Origin: Heyndrickxia oleronia | GTDB lineage: Bacteria > Bacillota > Bacilli > Bacillales > Bacillaceae_C | DNA: 64,000 bases | Direction: 5' to 3' | Assembly: GCF_017809215.1 (NCBI RefSeq) | Contig: NZ_CP065424.1 | Coordinates: forward strand, 754,001 to 818,000 | Shown: piece after piece, positions 46,164 through 54,237 of the stretch | How the letters are laid out: every line of letters begins with the position of its first letter | Numbering within the stretch: the first letter of the stretch is position 1 | Made by a program: the position numbers and the translations under genes | Notes under the pieces: model-generated | Seen by the model: only the letters and a program-made list of their open reading frames with translations | The model's database searches: none | What the model was told of the DNA's origin: nothing

Positions 46164-47113
46164 TTTTTTCAGTTGAGTTTATTTATATTGTAATGGGTAT
46201 TATAGGTATCTGTTGTTCTTTGTATACTTTTTCTGATAAAGCTAATCCAAAGCGAATACAGTCAGGCTTATTCTATTTTCTTTATTCAATTACTCTATTA
46301 TTTGGAAAAGTCATTCCACCCTTTTATATTGGTCTTATTGTTATCGTAATGGTTGTAATTGTTGGTATTGGTGGTCTTCGAAAAGGAGAGTATGGCGAAG
46401 CGACAGAACAAGAAAGAGAAATACGCCGCAAACGTTTAGGAAGCTGGCTTTTTCTCCCGGCTTTACTTATCCCTGTTGGTACGGTGATTGGTTCAAAAGT
46501 ATTCGATAAGGTGAAAATTGGTTCTAAACAATTACTTGATCCATCAAACCCAACATTGGTTGCGCTCGGTCTCGCTTGTATTATTGCGATCATTGCTGCG
46601 CTGCTATTGACAAAAAGTACCCCTAAAACAGCAGTTAAAGAATCTCGCCGTCTGCTGGAGGCAGTTGGATGGGCTGTTGTCTTACCACAGCTATTGGCAA
46701 CATTAGGAACAATTTTTACAAAAGCGGGAGTCGGCACTGTTGTGTCTGATGTGGTGACGAAGTTCATTCCTGAAAATTCTTTAATCTGGGTCGTCGTCGT
46801 ATTTTGTATCGGAATGGCGTTATTTACAATGATTATGGGGAATGCCTTTGCAGCCTTCCCAGTCATGGCAGCTGGAATTGCCATCCCATTTCTGATTACA
46901 AAGTTTGATGCCAATCCGAATCAAATTGCTGCTATCTCGATGTTTGCGGGGTATTGTGGTACATTGATGACACCAATGGCAGCTAATTTTAATATTGTAC
47001 CTGCTGCACTATTAGATTTAAAAAATAAAAATCATGTTATTCGTGTTCAAGTACCAACAGCATTGTTTGTTCTAGCATTTAATATTGTTTTAATGTATTT
47101 TCTAATTAAATAG
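46160..47113 (+). CDS. DUF979 family membrane protein
   Basis: 317 residues, nine or ten helices. The PVMAAGIAIPFLITKFDANP and GYCGTLMTPMAANFNIVPAALLDL segments are typical of DUF979 and recall ion-transporter-superfamily permeases. The ATGA overlap with DUF969 argues for a complex of the two. Followed 15 bases later by pcp. Confidence 0.87.
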   Translation: MIFSVEFIYIVMGIIGICCSLYTFSDKANPKRIQSGLFYFLYSITLLFGKVIPPFYIGLIVIVMVVIVGIGGLRKGEYGEATEQEREIRRKRLGSWLFLPALLIPVGTVIGSKVFDKVKIGSKQLLDPSNPTLVALGLACIIAIIAALLLTKSTPKTAVKESRRLLEAVGWAVVLPQLLATLGTIFTKAGVGTVVSDVVTKFIPENSLIWVVVVFCIGMALFTMIMGNAFAAFPVMAAGIAIPFLITKFDANPNQIAAISMFAGYCGTLMTPMAANFNIVPAALLDLKNKNHVIRVQVPTALFVLAFNIVLMYFLIK

Positions 47114-47128
47114 GAGGGGATGTAGGAG

Positions 47129-47776
47129 ATGGCAAAGAAAGTACTAGTAACAGGCTTTGATCCTTTTGGGGAGGATCAAATTAATCCAGCGCTCGAGGCA
47201 GTAAAACAATTAGAAGGGAAAATTATTGATGATGTCACCATTGTGACACAAGAAGTGCCCACTGTTTTTCATGAATCCATTAAAGTAGTGACTCAAGCAA
47301 TTGAAGTACACCAACCGGATGTTGTGATTTGTGTAGGTCAAGCAGGTGGTCGTACACAAGTGACCCCTGAGCGAGTAGCTATTAATATCGATGATGCACG
47401 AATTCCTGATAATAAAGGTAACCAGCCTATCGATGAAACAATTATTGAAGATGGTCCTGTTGCTTATTGGTCAACTTTACCCAATAAGCGAATCGTTCAT
47501 AATATGAGAAAAGCAGGGGTTCCATCTGCTGTTTCTAATACAGCAGGAACATTTGTCTGTAATCATCTATTTTATGGAGTCATGGACTACTTAGCGAAAA
47601 ACGCGCCTCATATTCGAGGAGGATTTATTCATATTCCTTTCCTTCCGGATCAAACGATTCACAATACAGCACCAAGCCTCAGTCTCGATCTCATAGTACG
47701 TGGATTAGAAATTGCTGCAATCACAGCAGCAAACGAGAAAGAAGATATAGTAGAAATTGGTGGAGCAATTCATTAG
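47129..47776 (+). CDS. pcp: Pyrrolidone-carboxylate peptidase
   Basis: 215 residues, full length. Start VLVTGFDPFGEDQINPALEAV; catalytic Glu in TPERVAINIDDARIPD; catalytic Cys in SNTAGTFVCNHLFYGVMDYL; catalytic His in GGFIHIPFLPDQ. A cytosolic cysteine peptidase (C15) that removes N-terminal pyroglutamate from peptides, yielding 5-oxoproline for PxpABC. GGAGGGGATGTAGGAG precedes the start. The stop overlaps a REP core. Confidence 0.95.
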   Translation: MAKKVLVTGFDPFGEDQINPALEAVKQLEGKIIDDVTIVTQEVPTVFHESIKVVTQAIEVHQPDVVICVGQAGGRTQVTPERVAINIDDARIPDNKGNQPIDETIIEDGPVAYWSTLPNKRIVHNMRKAGVPSAVSNTAGTFVCNHLFYGVMDYLAKNAPHIRGGFIHIPFLPDQTIHNTAPSLSLDLIVRGLEIAAITAANEKEDIVEIGGAIH

Positions 47777-47792
47777 TGGGGTCAGACCCCAC
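47776..47792. repeat. Solo REP core at the pcp stop codon
   Basis: GTGGGGTCAGACCCCAC, an exact palindrome apart from its centre base, beginning on the last base of the pcp stop. No CTTTAAAG tail. The ~200 bp that follow show no recognisable gene. Confidence 0.85.
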
Positions 47793-47995
47793 TATATTTT
47801 TTTAGTACGTTGTAGTCCGCTACACCTTTTATTTCTCTAAGAAAAGAGCTACAACTTTTAAAGGCTTTAATAATGGATGGCCGCAATAATAAGCAACTTA
47901 AAAAGCCTCTTCGAAATGGAACGAACCTTAAATCTGAATACATAACAGTATCATGCCAATGATTCTTTCATTGAGCCAACATTTGAATAAACAGT

Positions 47996-48037
47996 AAAAA
48001 GTCTTTTAAGGAATCAGTATAATCCACAAGGCTTTTT
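47996..48037. terminator. Imperfect hairpin with T tract
   Basis: AAAAAGTCTT pairs with AAGGCTTTTT (one G-T pair) across a 22-base loop, then T. A probable terminator in the pcp direction. Confidence 0.5.
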
Positions 48038-48054
48038 TACTTTGATTGCTTTTA

Positions 48055-48085
48055 CGCTTTAAAGGGTTGGGGGTCAGACCCCCAA
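48055..48085. repeat. REP half element
   Basis: CGCTTTAAAGGGTT followed by GGGGGTCAGACCCCC. It supplies the last codons (LGV) and TGA stop of the minus-strand HTH-DUF1232 gene. Confidence 0.88.
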
Positions 48086-48727
48086 TTTTGAAAGTCGTTC
48101 TAAGCCGATTTGGACGGCGAGGCAATCGTCTAAGTAGCCGAATGGGAATACGTAGTCAGGGATGATGTCTGTGGATAGTATAAAGTATAAAAGGACACTG
48201 CCAAGGATGGTGCGTTTTTCAATTGAATTGGTTTCTTCGCAGTAGGTTTTGTACATTTTTTTTAATTCCATAATAAAAGGACCTGTTCCCATTACTTGTT
48301 CAACTTTTGCTTCAAATTCATGCACTATTTTTTGTTGTCCTTCTTTTGTAAGGGCGAATTGTTCGTACTTAGATAATTCCTGTTGGATTTGCTCGATTGT
48401 AACGGGTTGGTCTAAATATTTGGAAGAAATAAGTACTTCTTGGATCGTGTCGATTGAAGTATACATATCAGAAGAGGAGGTTTTTTCTTTATCTTCTACC
48501 TCATATCCTGCTGCCTGCATTAATGTTATTAGTGGAATCTTTAAATGATTGGCAATCTGTTGTAGGTGGGATGGTTTTGCTTTCTGTTTGTTATTGGCTA
48601 TTCGTGAAATGGTCGAGGTGTCAATTCCCGTTAGTGAGCTTAGCTTTCTCATGGAGAGTGCCTGTTCTTTTAATGCTGTTTTTATTAACTGACCAAGCTT
48701 TTGATCGCTATTCTGTGTATTTGACAT
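48074..48727 (-). CDS. XRE-type HTH plus DUF1232 membrane protein, copy A
   Basis: 217 residues. N-terminal Cro/CI-type HTH (SMRKLSSLTGIDTSTISRIANN), a coiled, charged middle with a TSIDTIQEVL segment, and a C-terminal DUF1232 (YkvA-like) part: ILGSVLLYFILSTDIIPDYVFPFGYLDDCLAV. DUF1232 is a short membrane-associated motif with an invariant PDxxP/F-GxxDD pattern. The fusion suggests a DNA-binding regulator tied to the membrane. GGAG sits directly against the ATG, so the start is a little uncertain. Divergent from a paralogue. Confidence 0.8.
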   Translation of the reverse strand: MSNTQNSDQKLGQLIKTALKEQALSMRKLSSLTGIDTSTISRIANNKQKAKPSHLQQIANHLKIPLITLMQAAGYEVEDKEKTSSSDMYTSIDTIQEVLISSKYLDQPVTIEQIQQELSKYEQFALTKEGQQKIVHEFEAKVEQVMGTGPFIMELKKMYKTYCEETNSIEKRTILGSVLLYFILSTDIIPDYVFPFGYLDDCLAVQIGLERLSKLGV

Positions 48728-48851
48728 CTCCTTTCACTCCCTTTGTCCTTATTTGAATCTCTTTCATATCTCTACAAAAATATGTCTATATCTTATTTTA
48801 CGAAAAAGAGCTGTGCAATATGATGGATGTTATTTTTATTTCAATCGTTTA

Positions 48852-48872
48852 GTGTTGACAATTTGTCAACAC
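48852..48872. promoter_or_regulatory. Perfect 21-bp palindrome between the HTH-DUF1232 paralogues
   Basis: Arms GTGTTGACAA (48852-48861) and TTGTCAACAC (48863-48872) around one T. It contains TTGACA on one strand and TTGTCA/TATAAA (48863 and 48887, 18 bases apart) on the other strand's reading, so it probably overlaps a promoter. A likely operator for one or both XRE-type proteins. Confidence 0.55.
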
Positions 48873-48954
48873 CATTGTATTTTTGATATAAAGTCAAAAT
48901 GCGATTACGTGCTTTCGTATGGCTTAGAGCTTATGAAAGAAAGGAAAGGAACTT

Positions 48955-49599
48955 ATGACTGAAGGAAAACAGGGCGATCATCTTGGTTTGCTACTAAAAG
49001 AATTGTTAAAAGAGCAATCCCTATCTATGAGGAAATTGAGTGAGCTTAGTGGAATTGATACAGCTACCATATCCCGTATTATAAATGGGAAGCGAAAGGC
49101 CACTCCTGAGCATTTACAAAAATTTGCTGAATGTCTTCAGGTTCCGATGACAGATTTATTTGTTGCAGCAGGGTTTCCGCTTGCAAAACAGGAGAGTCAA
49201 AATTCTGATATACACCAGTCCATCGATAGTATTGAGCAAGCTCTACAATCCTCTAATGTGTATGACCAACAATTTTCCTTGGAAAAGGTTAAACAGCATA
49301 TAAAAAAATACGAACAATATTCACAAACAGAAGAAGGAAAAGAGACGATTCTAAATAAATTTGAGGAGAAGCTTCAAAAAGTAGGGAGTATTGGTCCTTT
49401 TATTAGTCAGCTAAAGGTTATGTATGAGAAATTTCGCTTAAAGATGGGGACTCCTTATGAACTTGGATTAATGGGAGCGGCACTTGTTTTTTTTATTTTA
49501 CCAGTTGATGTTATCCCGGATTATATCTTTCCGATTGGGTTTCTAGATGATGCGATGGCTGTGCAAATCGTTATACAGTCATTATCGATGAATAAATGA
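48955..49599 (+). CDS. XRE-type HTH plus DUF1232 membrane protein, copy B
   Basis: 214 residues, alignable over its whole length with the divergent copy A: HTH SMRKLSELSGIDTATISRIING, the middle SIDSIEQALQSSNVYDQQFS, and C-terminal LVFFILPVDVIPDYIFPIGFLDDAMAV. GAAAGGAAAGG precedes ATG 48955. The gene lies 83 bases past a 21-bp palindrome that may be its operator. The pair looks like a local, inverted duplication, since both ends and both domains are kept. Confidence 0.82.
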   Translation: MTEGKQGDHLGLLLKELLKEQSLSMRKLSELSGIDTATISRIINGKRKATPEHLQKFAECLQVPMTDLFVAAGFPLAKQESQNSDIHQSIDSIEQALQSSNVYDQQFSLEKVKQHIKKYEQYSQTEEGKETILNKFEEKLQKVGSIGPFISQLKVMYEKFRLKMGTPYELGLMGAALVFFILPVDVIPDYIFPIGFLDDAMAVQIVIQSLSMNK

Positions 49600-49694
49600 T
49601 TCTGATAGTATAGTAGAAAAATAGATTTAAAAAAACGCAAGCAAGGAAAATGATTTATACTTTCTTGCAATTTCGAATATAGGTGAGGGAACAC

Positions 49695-50660
49695 ATGAAA
49701 AAAAGAGAAAGAAGGACTAAAAGGAAATGGCTGAGAAATCTCTTTTTGCTGATAGTTATATTAATTGTAGGAATCATCGGTTATTGTATCTATCAATATA
49801 ATCAAGGGTTATCTGAGGCAAATAATGGAAAATTCAAGAAGGATGGCGCTACCTATGATTTATTTAAAGGTGCTGAGCCGAAATTTGGAGTCATTAATAT
49901 TTTATTGATTGGTACTGACACGAGAGGTGGGGATCGCGGGAATTCCGATACATTAATGATTGCCCATTATAATCAAGATACCAACCAGCTTAAACTTGCG
50001 TCAATAATGCGAGATACATATGTAGAAATTCCTGAGCATGGGATGAGAAAAATTAATGCAGCCTTTGCCTATGGAGGACCTGAGCTAGTTAGAAAAACAA
50101 TCAAACAGAATTTTGATGTAGATGTCAATTATTATGCAGTTACCGATTTTGAAGGATTTTCAAAAATTGTTGATATAATTGCACCAAAGGGTATTGAGGC
50201 TGATATCCCATATGAAATGTCTTATGGAATTGGAATGACATTGCATCCAGGGAAACAAGTATTACATGGAAAAGAAATTCTAGGATACGTCCGTTTTCGG
50301 CATGATCGTCTAAGTGATTTTGGACGGGTGGAACGACAGCAAGAAGTAATCTCAAAAATTAAGGAACAGGCGTTTAATATACAAAGTCTTGTCAAACTCC
50401 CGAAAATACTTGGTGTGGCTGATCCGTATATTGACACGAATGTAGACACTTCTACGATCCTTTCCATTGGTAAAGGCCTATTGACTGGAAAAAATAAAAA
50501 AATGGAGACTTTACGAATTCCAATCCAAGATTCATATGTTGATAGAAATGTTGATGTGGGTGCAGTTTTAAGCATTGATGTCGATCAAAATAAACAAGCA
50601 TTAAAAGATTTTTTATCGCAGGATAATGATAGTGTTGCAAGCAAAGAAACACAGGAATAA
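49695..50660 (+). CDS. LytR-CpsA-Psr (LCP) family protein
   Basis: 321 residues from ATG 49695, with AGGTGAGGG upstream. A basic N-terminus and one membrane helix precede the LCP domain: INILLIGTDTRGGDRGNSDT, IMRDTYVEIPEHGMRKINAAFA, and the polyprenyl-phosphate-binding FRHDRLSDFGRVERQQ. LCP enzymes transfer teichoic acid or other glycopolymers from lipid carriers to peptidoglycan outside the membrane. It may serve wall polymers generally; no polymer synthesis genes are adjacent. Confidence 0.92.
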   Translation: MKKRERRTKRKWLRNLFLLIVILIVGIIGYCIYQYNQGLSEANNGKFKKDGATYDLFKGAEPKFGVINILLIGTDTRGGDRGNSDTLMIAHYNQDTNQLKLASIMRDTYVEIPEHGMRKINAAFAYGGPELVRKTIKQNFDVDVNYYAVTDFEGFSKIVDIIAPKGIEADIPYEMSYGIGMTLHPGKQVLHGKEILGYVRFRHDRLSDFGRVERQQEVISKIKEQAFNIQSLVKLPKILGVADPYIDTNVDTSTILSIGKGLLTGKNKKMETLRIPIQDSYVDRNVDVGAVLSIDVDQNKQALKDFLSQDNDSVASKETQE

Positions 50661-50667
50661 AAGGTGT

Positions 50668-50711
50668 AGTCTGATTCCCATGTGAGTAATAGTGGGATCA
50701 GACTTTTTTTA
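50668..50711 (+). terminator. Rho-independent terminator after the LCP gene
   Basis: AGTCTGATTCCCA and TGGGATCAGACT pair across an 11-base loop with one mismatch, followed by TTTTTTT. Confidence 0.85.
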
Positions 50712-50728
50712 TTGATTTTTTGTTGAAC

Positions 50729-50752
50729 TTTTCTCAACACTTGTTGAGAAAG
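50729..50752. repeat. Inverted repeat of unknown role
   Basis: TTTCTCAACA and TGTTGAGAAA around CT. It lies shortly after the LCP terminator and has no T run. It could be an operator for ytaF or a leftover hairpin. Confidence 0.45.
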
Positions 50753-50820
50753 ACAGGCACTTTCATTGTATGAGAGAAATACAATGTTAAAAATGGTCAA
50801 TGATTAAAGACTATTTTAAT

Positions 50821-51016
50821 TGTAAGGCTGTTTTCGTATAGTTTGTTGCTTTTGTAAATGCCCAAGTGCCGGCTTTTACTTCCAATAAAGAATTCAGCGG
50901 TCTTATAGAGTTTGCCGCTCTTTCCTCAGTGATGAAAGATGTAGCAATCTACAACCGAGAGTTAATAATTAATACACTACTTCATTAGCAACAATGTTTG
51001 AGAAAAGAGCCTGTAA
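50821..51016. mobile_element. MITE-like element with target duplication
   Basis: Imperfect terminal inverted repeats of 24 bases: left GGCTGTTTTCG...TTGTTGC (50826-50849), right GCAACAATG...AAAAGAGCC (50988-51011). Sixteen of the 24 positions match between the left end and the complement of the right, concentrated at the outer GGCT-TTTTC and inner TTGTTGC. The 186-bp body is flanked by TGTAA on both sides (50821-50825 and 51012-51016), a 5-base target duplication. It has no coding capacity. It ends 22 bases before the ytaF start. Confidence 0.7.
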
Positions 51017-51037
51017 AAAAAGAGGAGTGTTTCTAAT

Positions 51038-51676
51038 ATGTCTTGGTTAGTAATATTTGCATTCGCCGTTTCATCGAGTATAGACAATTTAGGGGTGGGA
51101 ATCTCTTATGGAATCCGAAAAATAAGAATAGGGATGGGTGCTAATTTATTTATCGCAGTGATTTGTTTTCTGATGAGTGTTGCAGGTATTTCGTTTGGAA
51201 TGTGGTTATCGTATATTTTACCTGGGATGTTTCCTGTAATTGTAGGTTCATTCCTATTGATTATCATTGGGATTCGAATTATGTTGTTAGCAGTTCCACG
51301 TAAAAGTGCTGAATCTAAAATGAGTCAGGAGCCGGGGGAAAAAGGGAATGGCCTTGATGGGATAATGAAAAATTCTGAGGCTGTAGACAGAGAACGAAAT
51401 CTATCAGGTGGCATTAGTTGGTGGGAGGCTGGAATATTAGGAGTCGCCTTATCAGCAAATGCACTTACAAATGGACTAGGAGCAGGCTTACTTGGACTAT
51501 CGCCATTTGCCATCTCCCTCACCGCAGCCATAGGCAGCTTTATCAGCATTTGGATAGGTACCAAACTAGGAACAAAATTAGCTGACATTCGCATCGGCAA
51601 ATTCACAATAGGACAATTCGGAACCTTACTAAGCGGAGCAATCATTCTAGTCATTGCGATCAACGCTTTCTTTTAG
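51038..51676 (+). CDS. ytaF: Sporulation membrane protein YtaF (MntP-like)
   Basis: 212 residues. Two homologous three-helix halves: FAVSSSIDNLGVGISYGIRK in the first and VALSANALTNGLGAGLLGLSPF in the second, each with the polar residues in helix seen in MntP-type manganese exporters. A hydrophilic loop of about 40 residues joins them. YtaF is linked to sporulation in B. subtilis, but its transport role is unproven. AGAGGAGTG precedes ATG 51038, and a MITE-like element lies in its leader. The stop overlaps a REP pair. Confidence 0.85.
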   Translation: MSWLVIFAFAVSSSIDNLGVGISYGIRKIRIGMGANLFIAVICFLMSVAGISFGMWLSYILPGMFPVIVGSFLLIIIGIRIMLLAVPRKSAESKMSQEPGEKGNGLDGIMKNSEAVDRERNLSGGISWWEAGILGVALSANALTNGLGAGLLGLSPFAISLTAAIGSFISIWIGTKLGTKLADIRIGKFTIGQFGTLLSGAIILVIAINAFF

Positions 51677-51728
51677 GGGGTCAGACCCCCACTGCGTTAA
51701 AGCTTTAAAGTGATGGGGGTCAGACCCC
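51676..51728. repeat. REP pair with both cores in the same orientation
   Basis: GGGGGTCAGACCCCCAC, TGCGTTAAAGCTTTAAAGTGAT, GGGGGTCAGACCCC. Both cores read TCAGA, unlike the usual TCAGA/TCTGA pair. It begins on the last base of the ytaF stop. Confidence 0.88.
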
Positions 51729-51786
51729 AAAAAAGAGGGTTTTTCCTTAGTAAGTATAATTTAATTAAGGAAAGGGGGAATTGTTG

Positions 51787-52650
51787 ATGTGGGTTCGACG
51801 AATGGTTGATACGAAGAGGGGAAGTTTTGAGGTTTTTGAGAGAGGGGAGGGGGAGCCGCTTGCGGTGACTCATCTTTATAGTGCGTATGATGAGCGCGGG
51901 AATTCTTTTGCCAATCCTTTTACGTCATGTTACCATGTTTATTTAATTAATCTGCGAGGGGCTGGAAATTCAGCCATTGCTTCTAATGAGTCTGAATACA
52001 GTATGGAGGAAACACTTCTTGATTTAGAAGCTATTCGAGAATCGTTAGGGTATCAGCAGTGGAGCTTTGCTGGTCATTCAACGGGTGGAATGCTCGCTTT
52101 AAAATATGCGATTCAACATCCTCATTCGCTAACAAAAATTATCGCAGGTGGAGCAGCTGCCAGTTATGAATATGGTGCTGACCCCGATAGTATCTATTGT
52201 TCTCAAAATCCGAACTTTAAGAGAATTATAGAGATCATGGATCAATTGGATGATCCAGCAACACCGATTGAGATCCGAAGGAAACTTAGCTATGAATGGG
52301 CGCTAATGTCTTATTGTTCAGAGGAAAAGCTACAGGCATCCATGAAAAAACCCAACAGTGGAAAGACTGTTGGTGAACGGCTGACGTATTTTCGTACCAT
52401 CGAATCGCCTACATATGATGTACGGGGCCAGCTGAAAGATGTTAAAGTACCAGCCTATATTTACTGTGGGAAATTTGATGCTCAATGCCCATTAAAATTC
52501 AGTGAAGAAATAGCAGAATTAATTCCCAACTCATCACTAACCATCTTTGAGGAAAGTAATCATAATCCATTCTCTGAAGAAGAAGAGAGGTTTGATGAGT
52601 TTGTAAGGAAAACACTTAGGGGTCAGACCCCCGCTGCTTTAAAGCTTTAA
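51787..52650 (+). CDS. Alpha/beta hydrolase
   Basis: 287 residues from ATG 51787, with AAAGGGGGA upstream. VYLINLRGAGNS after strand 4, the nucleophile elbow FAGHSTGGMLAL (Ser), and the acid and His regions YCGKFDAQCPLKFSEE and ESNHNPFSEE. It resembles proline iminopeptidase or hydrolases of small esters; the substrate is not clear. The last residues (GQTPAALKL) and stop are read from a REP pair, so the natural end of the gene has been overwritten. Confidence 0.85.
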   Translation: MWVRRMVDTKRGSFEVFERGEGEPLAVTHLYSAYDERGNSFANPFTSCYHVYLINLRGAGNSAIASNESEYSMEETLLDLEAIRESLGYQQWSFAGHSTGGMLALKYAIQHPHSLTKIIAGGAAASYEYGADPDSIYCSQNPNFKRIIEIMDQLDDPATPIEIRRKLSYEWALMSYCSEEKLQASMKKPNSGKTVGERLTYFRTIESPTYDVRGQLKDVKVPAYIYCGKFDAQCPLKFSEEIAELIPNSSLTIFEESNHNPFSEEEERFDEFVRKTLRGQTPAALKL

Positions 52651-52671
52651 AGGGATGGGGGTCTGACCCCC
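52619..52671. repeat. REP-family inverted pair overlapping a gene end
   Basis: GGGGTCAGACCCCCGC, TGCTTTAAAGCTTTAAAGGGA, TGGGGGTCTGACCCCC. It encodes the last ten codons of the hydrolase gene and lies two bases from the stop of the convergent opuFB. Confidence 0.9.
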
Positions 52672-52672
52672 A

Positions 52673-54237
52673 TTAAATTAATCCCTCGTCCACTAAAAAT
52701 TGGTGGGCTACTTCTTTGTAGGTTTTGCGGTTGATGTCGACTTCTGCGTTTAGTTTTTGCATGGTTTTGTCGTTGATTTTTCCTGCGAGTAGGTTGAGGA
52801 TTTCTTTTAATTCTGGATGTTTGCTAAGAATTTCACCTCTTACGATGGGTACTGCGTTGTATGGAGGAAAGACTTGTTTGTCATCCTCAAGAACTTGGAG
52901 TCCAAATGCTGGAATTCTTCCGTCTGTGGTATAGGCATCAATGACATCAGCTTTATGATTTTTGGCTGCGCTGTATATGATCCCTGAGTCCATCGTCTGG
53001 ACTTTTCCAAAATCAATGCCGTACGCTTTTTTCAATCCTAGATATCCATCCTCTCGTTCTAAAAACTCTGGTTCCGAAGCAAGAGTTAGTTCAGGAGCCT
53101 TTTCAGTTAAATCGGAAATGGTCTTTATCTTCCATTTTTCAGCATCCTCTTCACGGATTGTAAGAGAGTACGTATTATTAAAGCCGATAGGGTCCAACCA
53201 GATAATATTATATTTTTCTTTAAATCGCTTTTTTACAAGTTCATACACATCGTCAGGATCAGTGGATGGAATATCTTCTTTTAAGTAATTGATTAATCCT
53301 GTCCCTGTATATTCAACACTAATATCATAATCGCCCTTTTTTAATCCTTGAAAAACAGCGGCAGAGCCACTGATAAATGACTGCTTATCGACCTTTAGAT
53401 TGGTTCGATCCTCAATTAATTCCTTATACATATAGACAAGAATCTCTTGTTCTGTAAAACTCTTACCTGTAATCACAATCGTATGTTTACTGTTAACTAC
53501 CTTCATAATACCCACCGTTATTCCGGTAATCATCAAAACGGTAGCTATGGCAATAGCGGTCCATTTCCTTGATTTCGATCGTTTTTTTCTCTTTACACCT
53601 GGTTTTGCTGCCTGTTCAAATCGCTTGAGAATAAGATCAAATAAAATAGCAATTAAGGCAGAAGGTAAGGCACCAGCAAGAATAAGTCCAGAATTATACG
53701 TCTGTAATCCTCGGAAAATCAAATCACCTAATCCTCCCGCACCAATCAGTCCGGCAATGGTTGCTACTCCTACAACCATAACGGCAGCAGTGCGAATACC
53801 ACCCATAATCACATTTAGCGCAAGGGAAGTTCGATTTTCCAAAGCACTTGTCTACTAGTCATTCCCATTCCAATCCCAGCTTCAACCGTACTGCTATTGA
53901 CATTGATAATTCCTAAATACGTATTGCGTAGAATTGGCAGTAATCCATAGATGGTTAATGCGATAATCGCAGGAGGTTTTCCTGTTCCGATAAAAGGCAC
54001 GAGAAAAACGAGTAATGCCAAACTTGGTATTGTTTGTAGGGCAGCGGTTATTCCGATAATAATATCCGCAGCTTTTTTATGGCGGGTTAGGAAAATTCCT
54101 AAAGGAACAGCAACTAAGATAGCTATTATGATCGAAAGGAAGGATAGGTAAACATGCTCTATTAGTAAACTACCAACCTCTGGTAAACGGCTTGCAAAAA
54201 TATCCTTTGTTTCAGTCCATAAACGATTAATGTCTAT
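52673..54237 (-). pseudogene. opuFB: Fused permease/substrate-binding subunit of a compatible-solute ABC transporter, frameshifted
   Basis: The N-terminal permease part is open from about 54237 and stops at 53815 after KIELPLR. The rest resumes in the next frame at ALNVIMGGIRTAAV and runs to 52673. One added base near 53830 (in a CCC run) would join them. The second part completes the permease (ATIAGLIGAGGLGDLIF) and then continues into a glycine-betaine-type binding domain (VITGKSFTEQEILVYM ... ). This TMD-SBP fusion is the OpuFB plan described in Bacillus. The frame also has no ATG, GTG or TTG at its expected start; ATA or ATT stand there. It is probably inactive or carries sequence errors. 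Confidence 0.75.

Noticed and set aside
47793..47995. Possible decayed coding sequence between pcp and the HTH-DUF1232 gene
   Set aside because: All frames contain frequent stops and no fragment could be tied to a protein family.
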